DNA of 64,000 bases from Ferrimonas aestuarii (GCF_005116665.1 NZ_SWCJ01000005.1:186001-250000); one strand, 5' to 3'; numbered from the stretch's first letter, positions 1 to 8,788 are shown. Numbers and translations are program-made. The notes: generated from the sequence alone by a model not told the origin.

Positions 1-166
1 TAACCATTTCAGCTAAGATTTAACTTAGCCACGCTTCTGTTTACTCAAATCTTACTTTCACTCCCAAATATTTAGCCTTGAATCGTGATTTTTAGCACGG
101 ATTATCATGGCATTGCCGCTACTATCTCCGCGCCCAAATCTTGGGTCCCTTTTTAGGAAAACGTAG

Positions 167-688
167 ATGAAACTGAGTAAAGTGGGTGCCGTTGCGGCGC
201 TGCTTGCCTGTACTCAACTGAGTGGCTGCATGGGGCAGATGGCTCTGAGCGGCTTGGTAACCAAGGGCAACTTGAGCCTAGTGGATAATCGATATGGTCG
301 GGCAGGCCTGTTTGTGTTGATGGCTCCGGTTTACGGTGTGGCGGCTTCTGCCGATCTGTTTGTGATCAACACCATCGAGTTTTGGACCGGCCAAAACCCC
401 ATATCCGGAAGAGCCCCTGCGGTGGTGGACATGCCAGCCAACACCATCTTGAAAGTCAATCATAAGCTGAATCAAGATTTGACCTCGGCGCCGGTTACGC
501 TCTCCAAAGTAACCTTGTCAGCCATTGATGCGAACACCATGGCGATGACCATGAGTTATCAAGATGGCCGCACACAGGTGCTGAGCGGTCAAAAGCAGGG
601 TGACTGGGTTGAGTTTTATCTGGATGGCGAGTTTATTACTGAAGTCAGCATTGGAGAGCTAACCGCTTACGTTGCCAACCGAGCTTAA
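167..688 (+). CDS. DUF3332-family lipoprotein
   Basis: A 173-residue predicted lipoprotein of the DUF3332 family, whose function is unknown. The N-terminus is a lipoprotein signal peptide with lipobox LSGC, so Cys21 would be lipidated. The segment after it (GLVTKGNLSLVDNRYGRAG, about residues 30-48, then a hydrophobic stretch to about residue 70 and IEFWTGQNPI) is what I recognise as the conserved part of this family. The C-terminal half is beta-rich and polar, consistent with a periplasmic domain. It is monocistronic, followed directly by a terminator hairpin. Family assignment is by recalled motif similarity; no activity can be inferred. Confidence 0.8.
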   Translation: MKLSKVGAVAALLACTQLSGCMGQMALSGLVTKGNLSLVDNRYGRAGLFVLMAPVYGVAASADLFVINTIEFWTGQNPISGRAPAVVDMPANTILKVNHKLNQDLTSAPVTLSKVTLSAIDANTMAMTMSYQDGRTQVLSGQKQGDWVEFYLDGEFITEVSIGELTAYVANRA

Positions 689-714
689 TGCCTAACGCCT
701 CTATTTCGTCCTTT

Positions 715-746
715 AATCCAGTGCGGCCATCTGTGCTGGATTTTTT
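715..746 (+). terminator. Rho-independent terminator after DUF3332 gene
   Basis: Inverted repeat AATCCAG/CTGGATT followed by a run of six T. It closes the upstream lipoprotein gene. Confidence 0.7.
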
Positions 747-838
747 ATACTCTGCAATCGATTTCAGTTGCTAACTCTCTGAACTAATACCTATTAATAT
801 ACGTAACGATGATGCAAAACCCTATTGAGGATTAAGCT

Positions 839-1357
839 ATGAGATGGATCGCACTGCTGTTGTCGGTATTTTGGTTGGCCGGTTGCGTTGGTTTGCCTGA
901 GGGAGTCACTCCAGTAAAAGAGTTTGAACTGCAGCGCTACCTTGGCCGTTGGCATGAGGTTGCAAGGTTGGATCACTCCTTCGAGCGCGGGCTGACTCAG
1001 GTTACTGCCGATTATCAACTGAGAGAGGACGGTGGTGTGTCGGTCATTAACCGTGGCTTCTCAGCAGAAGAGCAGCAGTGGCAGCAAGCCGAAGGAAAGG
1101 CCTATTTTGTTGAAAGTGATGACTTAGGCTACCTAAAAGTGTCCTTCTTCGGACCGTTCTACGGCGCGTACGTGGTGTTTGAATTGGATGATGCCTATCA
1201 ATACGCCTTTGTGTCTGGCCCAAACCAGAACTACTTGTGGCTGTTAGCTCGAGAGCCTCAGGTGTCTGCCGAGGTGAAGCAAAAGTTTATAGAGATGGCC
1301 AGCGGTCGAGGTTTTGATACACAGAGCCTGATCTGGTTGGATAGGCCCGGTGAGTAG
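839..1357 (+). CDS. blc: Bacterial lipocalin (Blc-type lipoprotein)
   Basis: A 172-residue outer-membrane lipocalin. The signal peptide ends in lipobox LAGC (Cys16). The first lipocalin motif is visible as YLGRWHEVARLDHSFERG (about residues 34-51), with the invariant G-x-W; later motifs include GYLKVSFFGPFYGAYVVF and YLWLLARE. Blc proteins form an eight-stranded barrel that binds lysophospholipids or fatty acids and are lipid-anchored to the outer membrane. The length matches E. coli Blc (177). The start is set by a GAGG ribosome site seven bases upstream. The gene stands alone, before the tRNA pair. Confidence 0.9.
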   Translation: MRWIALLLSVFWLAGCVGLPEGVTPVKEFELQRYLGRWHEVARLDHSFERGLTQVTADYQLREDGGVSVINRGFSAEEQQWQQAEGKAYFVESDDLGYLKVSFFGPFYGAYVVFELDDAYQYAFVSGPNQNYLWLLAREPQVSAEVKQKFIEMASGRGFDTQSLIWLDRPGE

Positions 1358-1462
1358 TTGCCTCAGTATTCGTAGAATGGAACAACAAGCCTTTCATTTG
1401 TCCACATTTTTCCCAAATAGGCGTTTTGTTGCACAAACGATCTTCGATGGGGAAATCGGGGT

Positions 1463-1490
1463 TTGACATCTTTTCGTTAAGCCGTATTAT
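1463..1490 (+). promoter_or_regulatory. Sigma-70 promoter of the tRNA-Ser/tRNA-Arg operon
   Basis: TTGACA at 1463-1468 and TATTAT at 1485-1490 with a 16-bp spacer. The GC-rich stretch AGCGCC directly after the -10 resembles the discriminator of stringently controlled stable-RNA promoters. Confidence 0.75.
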
Positions 1491-1527
1491 AGCGCCTGTG
1501 CTGACCACAACGGCCAGCACAAAGCGT

Positions 1528-1617
1528 GGTGAGGTGGCCGAGTGGCTGAAGGCGCGCCCCTGCTAAGGGCGTATACCTTGATCGGTATCGAGGGTTCGAA
1601 TCCCTCCCTCACCGCCA
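1528..1617 (+). tRNA. tRNA-Ser (GCT)
   Basis: A class II tRNA with long variable arm. Acceptor stem GGTGAGG pairs with CCTCACC, followed by G and an encoded CCA. The anticodon loop CTGCTAA carries GCT, which reads AGC/AGU serine codons. The T-arm GGGTTCGAATCCC is intact. Confidence 0.97.
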
Positions 1618-1621
1618 TTGC

Positions 1622-1698
1622 GCGCTCGTAGCTCAGCTGGATAGAGTACCTGGCTACGAACCAGGCGGTCGGAGGTTCGAATCCTCCCGAGCGCGCCA
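1622..1698 (+). tRNA. tRNA-Arg (ACG)
   Basis: A 77-nt tRNA including the encoded CCA. Acceptor stem GCGCTCG pairs with CGAGCGC. Anticodon stem CCTGG/CCAGG encloses CTACGAA, giving anticodon ACG (inosine-modified in bacteria to read CGN codons). It begins 4 nt after the serine tRNA and is surely cotranscribed with it. Confidence 0.97.
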
Positions 1699-1710
1699 TT
1701 TTCATAAAGA

Positions 1711-1737
1711 AACCCGAGCAATGCTCGGGTTTTTTTA
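1711..1737 (+). terminator. Terminator of the tRNA operon
   Basis: Stem AACCCGAGCA/TGCTCGGGTT with a one-base loop region followed by a T tract. Confidence 0.85.
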
Positions 1738-1789
1738 TGCGCCTCTAATATAGAATCCCGAGCTCAGCTTGGTGTTTTTGTGCGAGTTA

Positions 1790-1953
1790 AATACCAATTC
1801 AACTAAAGCTCTAGTCATTATTGCTTGATTAAATTGCCTCACTCTTCGTTGCTTAATTTGTTGTTAGAACCACTAGCAACCGCATTGAGCACCTAGATTG
1901 AGACAATTTACTCGGCGCACTAAGTTGACCATCTCCTGTATTGAATTGGCATA
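1790..1953. repeat. Possible MITE-like element with terminal inverted repeats
   Basis: This gene-free stretch of about 164 bp is bounded by near-perfect inverted ends: TACCAATTCAA at 1792-1802 and TTGAATTGGCA at 1941-1951 (10 of 11 bases complementary). It is AT-rich, has no convincing ORF, and sits between a tRNA operon terminator and a small gene, a typical setting for miniature transposable elements. Only one copy is present in this window, so repetition in the genome is an inference. Confidence 0.4.
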
Positions 1954-2057
1954 AGCGGTTTCGGTATGGAGTGTGCGAGTGGCGCTGGCCTTCGCTAGAA
2001 AGGCAGCCAGTTGTCTTGCGGTACTTGAATGACTGTCAGCAGCTTATAAAGAGACGC

Positions 2058-2228
2058 TTAGTCAGTAAGCCAGATCATCAAGCTGAAGAACCCCAAGATA
2101 AGGGTGCTGAAGATAAAGATGCCAATAAAGCCCTTTTTCCCCTGCTCGATTCGGTAACCGTTCATGGTTAGGTATAGGTACCAGAGCAGAGACAACACAA
2201 TGGGAATCAAGAATAGTCTGCTGATCAT
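2058..2228 (-). CDS. Small two-helix membrane protein (56 aa)
   Basis: A 56-residue ORF with strong coding signs despite its size. It starts with ATG eight bases after a GGGAGA ribosome site and ends in TAA. The protein has a hydrophobic helix at residues 4-21 (LFLIPIVLSLLWYLYL), a short polar loop with a basic pair (YRIEQGKKG, residues 25-33), and a second helix at 34-54 (FIGIFIFSTLILGFFSLMIW). I do not recognise a named family. Helical-hairpin proteins of this size are often membrane-complex accessory subunits or stress peptides, but nothing nearby indicates a partner. The antisense frames over the same DNA lack such hydropathy. Confidence 0.65.
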   Translation of the reverse strand: MISRLFLIPIVLSLLWYLYLTMNGYRIEQGKKGFIGIFIFSTLILGFFSLMIWLTD

Positions 2229-2372
2229 TAGCTCTCCCTAATTGCACTAACGGTTTGGAATGTTAAAATACGGTTCTGCTTGCGCTGGTCTTTTGTAAAT
2301 ATTTGCTTAAGTTGCTTTTTATTTCTACAGACAGGTGTAGCATAACCCAGTTCAAAGCACTTTGGTCACTTT

Positions 2373-2774
2373 ATGCGCTTAATTTTATCTATGATTGCCG
2401 TGCTGGCCCTGCCGGCTGCCGCTTGGTTCGACACCGTTCCTGATTGGCTCGATAAAGAGAGTCATCAACTGGTGCGAGATCTCAATAGTGGCATCGGCCA
2501 GAGTCAGAACCCTAATTTTCTGCACGCCGAGTACGCAGATGGCGTCATGGTGATGTACTATCGTCAAGTCGATGGTAATCGCCTAAACGCGTTTGGTGCT
2601 GTGGTTGAAAATCATAGCAAAGAGACGGTCGACAGTTTCTGCGGTAGTGGTTACTACCGAAAGCGTCTTGAGTTGGGAATGGTTTATCGTCACCAATACC
2701 AAGATGCCGCAGGTGAAAAGGTGCAAGAGACCCGTATCGATCGATACAGCTGTTTGCATAACCAAGGACGTTAA
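2373..2774 (+). CDS. Hypothetical exported protein
   Basis: A 133-residue protein with a short cleavable signal peptide (MRLILSMIAVLALPAAA) and a mature domain of about 116 residues. Two cysteines near the C-terminus (in DSFCGSG and RYSCLHN) could form a periplasmic disulfide. I do not recognise the family. No clear ribosome site precedes the ATG. It lies 54 bp upstream of nsrR on the same strand, so the two may share a transcript, but no functional link is visible. Confidence 0.6.
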   Translation: MRLILSMIAVLALPAAAWFDTVPDWLDKESHQLVRDLNSGIGQSQNPNFLHAEYADGVMVMYYRQVDGNRLNAFGAVVENHSKETVDSFCGSGYYRKRLELGMVYRHQYQDAAGEKVQETRIDRYSCLHNQGR

Positions 2775-2828
2775 TCTTTTTGTGCGAGTGAATGGAATCC
2801 GCTTTTTCCATTTTTATGAGGTAACACC

Positions 2829-3269
2829 TTGCAGTTAACCAGCTTTAGCGACTTTGCATTTCGCTCTTTGCTTTATATGGCCACCTTACCGGAAGGTGAG
2901 CTTACCAGTATCACTAAAGTGACCGACATCTATGGGGTTTCTCGCAACCACATGGTGAAAGTGATCAATAAGCTGGGCCATGCTGGTTTTGTAAAGACCG
3001 TCCGCGGTAAATACGGCGGTATCTGCCTAGCAAAATCTCCCGCGGAGATTGGTTTAGGTGAAGTGATTCGAGCTCTCGAACCCTTGCAGTTGATCAACTG
3101 CGGTGAACCCTACTGCACCATTCTTCCTGCCTGTAAATTGAAAGGTGTGCTAGATGAAGCGACGCAAGCGTTTTTGGCAACCTTAGATCAATATACCCTT
3201 GCTGACATGCTGGAAAACAAACAGCAGCTCAGTGAGCTAATGATCCCTACCCAAACCGTTCAAGCATAA
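2829..3269 (+). CDS. nsrR: Nitric-oxide-sensing Rrf2 repressor NsrR
   Basis: A 146-residue Rrf2-family winged-helix repressor. The N-terminal HTH includes [20 protein letters not shown] (residues 28-47) and the wing TVRGKYGG. The three cluster-ligating cysteines fall at positions 91, 96 and 102 ([13 protein letters not shown]), the same numbers as in E. coli NsrR, where they bind an NO-sensitive Fe-S cluster. NsrR derepresses NO-detoxification genes. The start is TTG, supported by a GAGGTAA site and by the conserved [15 protein letters not shown]-terminus. No NsrR-type operator or NO-detoxification gene is evident in this window; yqaA-like follows after 5 bp. Confidence 0.95.
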   Translation: MQLTSFSDFAFRSLLYMATLPEGELTSITKVTDIYGVSRNHMVKVINKLGHAGFVKTVRGKYGGICLAKSPAEIGLGEVIRALEPLQLINCGEPYCTILPACKLKGVLDEATQAFLATLDQYTLADMLENKQQLSELMIPTQTVQA

Positions 3270-3274
3270 CGCCA

Positions 3275-3709
3275 GTGTGGGCTGAAACTGCGGCTATGGC
3301 CGCAAGTGCATTCACCTCCGCCACCTTGCTTCCCGGTGGCTCTGAAGTACTTTTGGCCTACTTAGTGACGCAATTGTCACAACACTGGTGGTGGTGGGTT
3401 TTGGTCGCAAGCGTTGCCAATGCGTTAGGCTCCATGACCAGTTTTGCCATGGGCTACTTAGGCAATCGCTACCGCTCCCCTCAGGAGATGATTCCAGTTA
3501 AGCATCATTGGCTTATTGTTAAAGTCGAGCGCTTTGGCCCCGTCAGTTTATTGTTTGCCTGGCTACCGATCATCGGCGATGGCATTCCTCTGTTGGCGGG
3601 ATGGTTTCGCTTTTCTGTTATAATTAGTAGTCTTTTGATATTTTTAGGTAAATTCTGTAGATACCTACTTATCGCACTGACCACTTTGGGGCTAACGAAT
3701 CCAGCTTAA
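3275..3709 (+). CDS. YqaA-family membrane protein (DedA/SNARE-associated type)
   Basis: A 144-residue inner-membrane protein of the small DedA-related YqaA family. It shows the family pattern SATLLPGGSEVLLAYL near the N-terminus, a tryptophan-rich second helix, SMTSFAMGYLGN, and a C-terminal pair of hydrophobic helices around WLPIIGDGIPLLAGWF. Larger DedA homologues are implicated in membrane homeostasis and lipid transport; the role of YqaA is not established. It starts with GTG five bases after nsrR, implying a shared transcript. Confidence 0.85.
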   Translation: MWAETAAMAASAFTSATLLPGGSEVLLAYLVTQLSQHWWWWVLVASVANALGSMTSFAMGYLGNRYRSPQEMIPVKHHWLIVKVERFGPVSLLFAWLPIIGDGIPLLAGWFRFSVIISSLLIFLGKFCRYLLIALTTLGLTNPA

Positions 3710-3756
3710 CCTGGCAGTTTCTCCATGAAGTTGTGGTCCATTTCAGGAGACAACTG

Positions 3757-6591
3757 GTGAACGTTATTAAACCTTTGGCATTGGCAACCGCCCTTATTCT
3801 TGGTGGCTGCGCGTCAGAAACCCCATCGACCCTGCCGCAAGGAGTGACGTTGGTCGAATCCAGCCTCACCCAATCTGGCTTACACATCCCCTATGAAAAG
3901 TATCAGCTCGCAAACGGCTTGACTGTGGTGCTTCACCCAGATAACTCCGATCCCTTAGTGCATGTGGATGTGACCTACCACGTCGGCTCAGCCAGAGAGC
4001 AACTGGGCAAGTCTGGTTTTGCGCACTTCTTTGAACACATGATGTTTCAAGGTTCTGAAAACGTGGCTGATGAGCAGCACTTTGCCATGGTCACTGAGTC
4101 CGGTGGTACCCTAAACGGCACCACCAACAGCGATCGTACTAACTATTTTGAAACCGTGCCTGCCAATCAGTTGGAAAAGATGCTGTGGCTTGAGGCGGAT
4201 CGCATGGGCTTCTTGTTGCCAGCCATAACTGAGACCTCTTTTGAGGTGCAACGGGCGACGGTGAAAAACGAGCGTGGTCAGCGGGTGGATAACCGTCCCT
4301 ATGGCCGTTTGGGAGAGATGTCATCTTACGCTCTGTATCCCCAAGGCCACCCTTACTCCTGGCCTGTGATTGGCTGGATGGAAGAGCTGGATAACGGCAC
4401 TGTGGACGATTTGCGAGCGTTCTTTAAACGCTGGTACGGCCCAAACAACGCCACGTTAACCATTGGTGGCAGTTTCGACAAACAGCAGGTTTTGCAGTGG
4501 GTAGATAAGTACTTCGGTTCGATTCCTCGTGGCCCTGAAGTCAATGATGCGACCAAACCAAAGGTGACTTTGGACAGTGATCGTTATCTGACCATTGAAG
4601 ATAAGGTTAGCCTGCCGGTACTCAGTATCGCTTTCCCTACGGTGTATGCCCGCCATGAAGATGAGGCCGCCTTGGACCTGCTGTCAGACATTCTGGGCGG
4701 CGGTGAAACTTCAATCATGTACAAGAACTTGGTGAAGTCTGGTGTGGCAGTTCAGGCGGGTACGGGGCATGGTTGTCGCGAACTGGCCTGTGAATTCAGC
4801 CTGTTTGTGGTGGCGAACGCGGGCAAAATGCCAGAGCTTTCCAAAATTGAAGCCATTGTGCGTGACTCCATCGATGAGTTTGTGGAGCGCGGCGTCAGCA
4901 GCGATGACCTGTTAAAAGCGCAGGTGTCCCACGAAGCCAATACGTTATTCGGCCTGCAAAGCGTTCGAGGTAAGGTGTCCACATTGGCTTACAACGAAAC
5001 CTTCTTCGATACCCCAGATCTGCTGCAGGCAGACATCGAGCGCTACAACGCCGTCACTGCCGATGACGTCATGCGGGTATACAACACCTACATCAAAGAC
5101 AAAGCGTCGGTGATTGTCAGCGTGGTGCCTCAAGGTCAGACTCAGCTTCAGGCAGCGGCTCCGACGGTGCCAGTGCGCACACCGATAGCCAAAGAGACCT
5201 TAAAGCATGCGGATAAAGTGACCGATACTCAGGTTGCCGACAACTTCGACCGCAGCAAGGTGCCAGGCTCAGGTGCAGCACCACAGATGGTGGTGCCATC
5301 ATTGTGGCAGCAGCAGCTGGCCAACGGCATTGAGGTGATGGGCACCCAAAGCCTAGAAACCCCAACGACGACCATCTCCATCGCTCTAGAAGGCGGACAG
5401 CGTCTGCTCAGCGCAGATAAAGCTGGTTTGGCGGATCTGACGGCATCGATGATGCAAGAGTCCACCGCCAAACTGACTACGGAACAGATGGCGCTGGAGC
5501 TTGAAAAGTTGGGCGCAAGCATCTCCGTTAGCGCCTCTGGGTATCGCACTTACGTTAGTGTCAGTACGCTGACTAAAAACCTAGATGCCACCATCGAGCT
5601 ACTGCGTCAGCGCTTGTTTGAGCCCGCCTTCAATCAGGAAGATTTTGATCGAGTTAAGGTGCAGTCTTTACAGATGCTTCAGCATCAAAGTAAAGATGCA
5701 GGCTGGCTGGCCAGCACCGCATGGAGCCGCTTGCTATTTGGTACCGATAACAGTGTGGGGCAACCTACCAGCGGCACCATTGAGTCGGTGTCCAAGTTGA
5801 GTCTAGACGACGTCAAAGGGTTCTATAAACAGCAATTCCACGGTGGCAACGCGTCGGTGATTTTGGTGTCAGACTTGGAGCAGAAAGCCATTGCGCCGAA
5901 GCTGAGCTGGTTGGGTGACTGGAAAGGGGATGCTACCCCTTGGCCTGAGCTTAAGCCGATGCCAAAGCTTGCGGGCAATACTCTATACCTGCTGGATAAG
6001 CCAGGTGCTGCTCAGTCCGTCATTCGCATCGGCCGTCGAGCCATGGCATTTGACGCCACAGGCGAGTATTTTGAGGCAGGTTTGATGAACTTCCCTCTGG
6101 GAGGCGCGTTTAACAGTCGCATCAACCTCAACCTTCGAGAAGATAAAGGCTACACCTATGGTGCGCGTAGTGGCTTTAATGGCGGCCCAGAGCTGGGCAG
6201 TTTCTCCGCTGGCGGCAGTGTTCGTGCCGATGCCACCGCGGCGTCGATAACCGAGTTTGTTAACGAGCTGTCTGGGTTTGCTGAGTCCGGTATGACTGCT
6301 GAGGAGCTGGCGTTTTTGCAAGCGTCCATCACTCAGTCTGATGCGCTTAAGTTTGAAACCCCTTCTCAAAAAGCGCGCTTCTTAGGTCAGATTCAGCGCT
6401 ATGATCTGCCAACCAACTACATTGAGAAGCAGGGCAAGCTGATTGAAACACTGACTCTGGATGAGCTGAATCAGGTAGCGGCGAAGCAGCTTGACCTGTC
6501 ACAGATGATCATTTTGGTGGTTGGTGATAAAAACAGCATAGAAGAACCTTTGAAACAATTGGGTTATGACGTAGTGTCTTACAAGTTGTAA
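3757..6591 (+). CDS. M16-family zinc metalloprotease lipoprotein
   Basis: A large insulinase-family (M16) peptidase of 944 residues with two tandem M16 units. The inverted zinc motif HFFEH is at residues 90-94, with the downstream glutamate region ETSFEVQRATVKNERGQR. The second half (from about residue 500) repeats the fold without the zinc motif, as usual in M16. The N-terminus has a lipobox LGGC (Cys18), placing it as a periplasm-facing lipoprotein. I chose GTG at 3757 because a TTCAGGAGA ribosome site precedes it and the signal peptide then begins properly; a GTG at 3733 would add eight residues. Substrates are unknown, probably periplasmic oligopeptides. Confidence 0.9.
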   Translation: MNVIKPLALATALILGGCASETPSTLPQGVTLVESSLTQSGLHIPYEKYQLANGLTVVLHPDNSDPLVHVDVTYHVGSAREQLGKSGFAHFFEHMMFQGSENVADEQHFAMVTESGGTLNGTTNSDRTNYFETVPANQLEKMLWLEADRMGFLLPAITETSFEVQRATVKNERGQRVDNRPYGRLGEMSSYALYPQGHPYSWPVIGWMEELDNGTVDDLRAFFKRWYGPNNATLTIGGSFDKQQVLQWVDKYFGSIPRGPEVNDATKPKVTLDSDRYLTIEDKVSLPVLSIAFPTVYARHEDEAALDLLSDILGGGETSIMYKNLVKSGVAVQAGTGHGCRELACEFSLFVVANAGKMPELSKIEAIVRDSIDEFVERGVSSDDLLKAQVSHEANTLFGLQSVRGKVSTLAYNETFFDTPDLLQADIERYNAVTADDVMRVYNTYIKDKASVIVSVVPQGQTQLQAAAPTVPVRTPIAKETLKHADKVTDTQVADNFDRSKVPGSGAAPQMVVPSLWQQQLANGIEVMGTQSLETPTTTISIALEGGQRLLSADKAGLADLTASMMQESTAKLTTEQMALELEKLGASISVSASGYRTYVSVSTLTKNLDATIELLRQRLFEPAFNQEDFDRVKVQSLQMLQHQSKDAGWLASTAWSRLLFGTDNSVGQPTSGTIESVSKLSLDDVKGFYKQQFHGGNASVILVSDLEQKAIAPKLSWLGDWKGDATPWPELKPMPKLAGNTLYLLDKPGAAQSVIRIGRRAMAFDATGEYFEAGLMNFPLGGAFNSRINLNLREDKGYTYGARSGFNGGPELGSFSAGGSVRADATAASITEFVNELSGFAESGMTAEELAFLQASITQSDALKFETPSQKARFLGQIQRYDLPTNYIEKQGKLIETLTLDELNQVAAKQLDLSQMIILVVGDKNSIEEPLKQLGYDVVSYKL

Positions 6592-6611
6592 GATACTGTC
6601 ATTTTATTTCA

Positions 6612-6628
6612 GGGGGCCTTAGGCCCCC
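6612..6628. other. GC-rich hairpin between M16 protease gene and gshA
   Basis: Perfect stem GGGGGCC/GGCCCCC with a TTA loop, 20 bp after the protease stop. There is no T run, so this is more likely an mRNA-stabilising or processing hairpin, or a weak terminator, than a canonical terminator. Confidence 0.5.
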
Positions 6629-6649
6629 GTCGATTCATGAGAGTCTGGC

Positions 6650-8194
6650 TTGACCGATTTTGAACAGAACCTAAATCGCTTAGACACACCGGAAGGTGTG
6701 GCGGCGATGCGTAGCTTGGTTCGAGGCATTGAACGCGAAGCACTGCGAATGCTGCCTCAAGGCACCCTAGCTAGAGATCCTCACCCTGCGCCTTTGGGCT
6801 CAGCGTTGACCAACCGCTGGATCACCACCGACTTTTCTGAGTCCCTGCTGGAGTTGATTACCGGCGTTCACAGCGATGTTGACGGCCTGCTGAATGAGCT
6901 AGGGGACGTGCATCACTTTGTGATGGACAACCTGGGTGACCAAGTGTTGTGGCCGCAATCGATGCCTTGTCACATCGATCATCAGGAGGATGTGCCGATT
7001 GCTCAATATGGCCGCTCTCATGTTGGTCAGATGAAGACGCTCTACCGAGAGGGCCTCAAGCGTCGTTATGGCGCGAAAATGCAGTCCATTGCTGGGGTGC
7101 ATTTTAACTTCTCTTTGCCTGACGGGTTGTGGCAGCAGCTAAAGGGAGATGCCTCTCAGGAGACGAAATCTTCCGGCTACTTCCATCTAATCCGCAATTT
7201 CCGACATCAGTCGTGGATTCTGCCTTACCTATTTGGCGCCTCACCGGTACTGTGCCCCTCTTTCTTAGACGGTAAGCAGACCAACTTTGAGTTTGAGACT
7301 TTGCCTAGTGGTAAGCTCAGCCTGCCTTACGCAACCTCACTGCGCATGAGCGATCTGGGTTACACCAATAGTGAGCAGTCTAGCTTGCAGATTCGCTACA
7401 ACTCAGTGGAAGAGTATGTGTCGGATCTTAAACGCGCCATCCGTTTGCCTTCGGAGCGTTTTGCCAAGTTAGGGGTGGTTAACGACGGGGAGCGCTTGCA
7501 GCTCAATGGCAATATTTTGCAGATTGAGAATGAGCTGTACTCGCCGATTCGTCCGAAGCGCACCACCTTAAGCGGTGAAACGCCGTCGGATGCGTTGGCC
7601 CGTGATGGGGTTGAGTACATTGAAGTTCGCACCTTAGACGTTAACCCATTTGCGCCTCTTGGCATCGACGAAACGCAAATCCGTTTGTTGGATCTGTTCC
7701 TGCTTGATTGTGTGTTATTGCCAAGTCCGTGTTGGACAGAAGCGTGCCAGCAGCAGTCTCAGCATAACTTCGATCTGGTGGTCTCTGAAGGTCGCCGTCC
7801 AGGGTTGAAGCTGGATCGTGGTTGCAACACCAAGATTGAGCTGAGCGCATGGCTGGCTGAAAACGTTGACCGTTGGCAGCGTATCGCGCAGCTGCTCGAT
7901 GGTGGCAGCAACGGGCCATATCATCAGGCTTTGGCCGCATGGCGCCCGGCATTTAGCGATTCTGAGCAGACCTTATCCGGCAAGGTGATGGCGCTCTATC
8001 AAGCGCAGCAACATCCGATGATGGCCATGGCACAGCGCCATAAGCAAGGGATGATTCAAACTCCCTATCGTCAGCTGTCGGAAGCGCGGTTGGTTGAGGA
8101 AGCTGCACGAAGTGTGGATGCGCAGGCCAAATTGGAAGCTGAGCAATCCGGCAGCTTTGACGAATACCTGCAAGCTTACATGGACTCAATCTAG
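6650..8194 (+). CDS. gshA: Glutamate-cysteine ligase GshA
   Basis: A 514-residue enzyme of the gammaproteobacterial glutamate-cysteine ligase type, close to E. coli GshA (518). It makes gamma-glutamylcysteine from glutamate, cysteine and ATP, the first step of glutathione synthesis. Recognisable segments are RGIEREALRMLPQGTLA (ATP/glutamate binding), TTDFSESLLELITG, HFNFSLPDG, and YIEVRTLDVNPFAPLGI. The start is TTG with MTDFEQNLNRL following; GAGAG lies upstream. The next gene follows after 8 bp. Confidence 0.97.
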   Translation: MTDFEQNLNRLDTPEGVAAMRSLVRGIEREALRMLPQGTLARDPHPAPLGSALTNRWITTDFSESLLELITGVHSDVDGLLNELGDVHHFVMDNLGDQVLWPQSMPCHIDHQEDVPIAQYGRSHVGQMKTLYREGLKRRYGAKMQSIAGVHFNFSLPDGLWQQLKGDASQETKSSGYFHLIRNFRHQSWILPYLFGASPVLCPSFLDGKQTNFEFETLPSGKLSLPYATSLRMSDLGYTNSEQSSLQIRYNSVEEYVSDLKRAIRLPSERFAKLGVVNDGERLQLNGNILQIENELYSPIRPKRTTLSGETPSDALARDGVEYIEVRTLDVNPFAPLGIDETQIRLLDLFLLDCVLLPSPCWTEACQQQSQHNFDLVVSEGRRPGLKLDRGCNTKIELSAWLAENVDRWQRIAQLLDGGSNGPYHQALAAWRPAFSDSEQTLSGKVMALYQAQQHPMMAMAQRHKQGMIQTPYRQLSEARLVEEAARSVDAQAKLEAEQSGSFDEYLQAYMDSI

Positions 8195-8202
8195 GGGACG
8201 AA

Positions 8203-8616
8203 ATGAGAAAGTCGGCATGGATTTTATTGGTTGGGTTGTTAGGCGGCTGTGCCAGTGGCCCCGATTATGAAGGGACCTGTGCCGAAATTTCCACCTTCGC
8301 GACGCCGCCAGAGACGGAAGATCTGTATCGCGCGGTCATTACCCGTATCGATGATAACAATGTGGTCACCAAGGCCAGTTATCGACTGAGCCCAGGTAAG
8401 CACCGTTTGCGGGTGGTTGAGTTGATAGACGACCCTCGACTTGGGGTGAAACTTCGTAATCGTCGCTACCACGATTTTGAAGTGGAGTTAGCGCCCCATA
8501 CTCGCTATCACATCGGAGCGCAGTTTAATGCGGATCAGCGTTTTCGAGGCCACGATGCCAAGTATTGGCAGCCAGTCGTTTGGAAACAAACGCAAAAGCA
8601 GTGTGAATTTGATTGA
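8203..8616 (+). CDS. Hypothetical lipoprotein
   Basis: A 137-residue protein with signal peptide and lipobox LGGC (Cys16 region), then a beta-rich domain. The middle (YRLSPGKHRLRVVELIDDP) and the later HTRYHIGAQFNAD resemble a PEGA-like or carboxypeptidase-regulatory-like strand pattern, but I cannot name the family. A GGGGACGAA ribosome site sets the start. It is eight bases behind gshA and followed by a strong terminator, so it is the last gene of that transcript. Confidence 0.7.
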   Translation: MRKSAWILLVGLLGGCASGPDYEGTCAEISTFATPPETEDLYRAVITRIDDNNVVTKASYRLSPGKHRLRVVELIDDPRLGVKLRNRRYHDFEVELAPHTRYHIGAQFNADQRFRGHDAKYWQPVVWKQTQKQCEFD

Positions 8617-8645
8617 CATCGATGAGCTAAAACGCTTCGTTCACT

Positions 8646-8680
8646 AACCCTATACATCATTGATGTGTAGGGTTTTTTAT
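8646..8680 (+). terminator. Terminator after gshA-lipoprotein unit
   Basis: Long stem AACCCTATACATCA/TGATGTGTAGGGTT with one-base loop and T run. Confidence 0.9.
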
Positions 8681-8757
8681 TGTTTTTTCAGCCTGTCTCT
8701 TTGTATCTCCTCCCTCTTCGGCTCTGGCGTTGAGCTAGGCTGCGTCAACTCGCCAAC

Positions 8758-8779
8758 AAATAATCCCGTTAGGGGTGAA
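8758..8779 (+). promoter_or_regulatory. Shared 22-bp box A (candidate AraC-regulator site)
   Basis: A 22-bp element with core AATCCCGTTAGGGG. It occurs again in inverted orientation at 11991-12012 upstream of the araC-like regulator, with 20 of 22 bases identical. Two occurrences inside one iron-uptake locus, each in a promoter region, suggest the binding site of the AraC-family protein encoded between them. Confidence 0.65.
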
Positions 8780-8788
8780 AATGTCTCG

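Noticed and set aside
1941..2171. 76-codon plus-strand frame
   Set aside because: It overlaps the 56-aa membrane protein on the other strand, has no ribosome site and no hydropathy pattern, and starts inside the inverted repeat.
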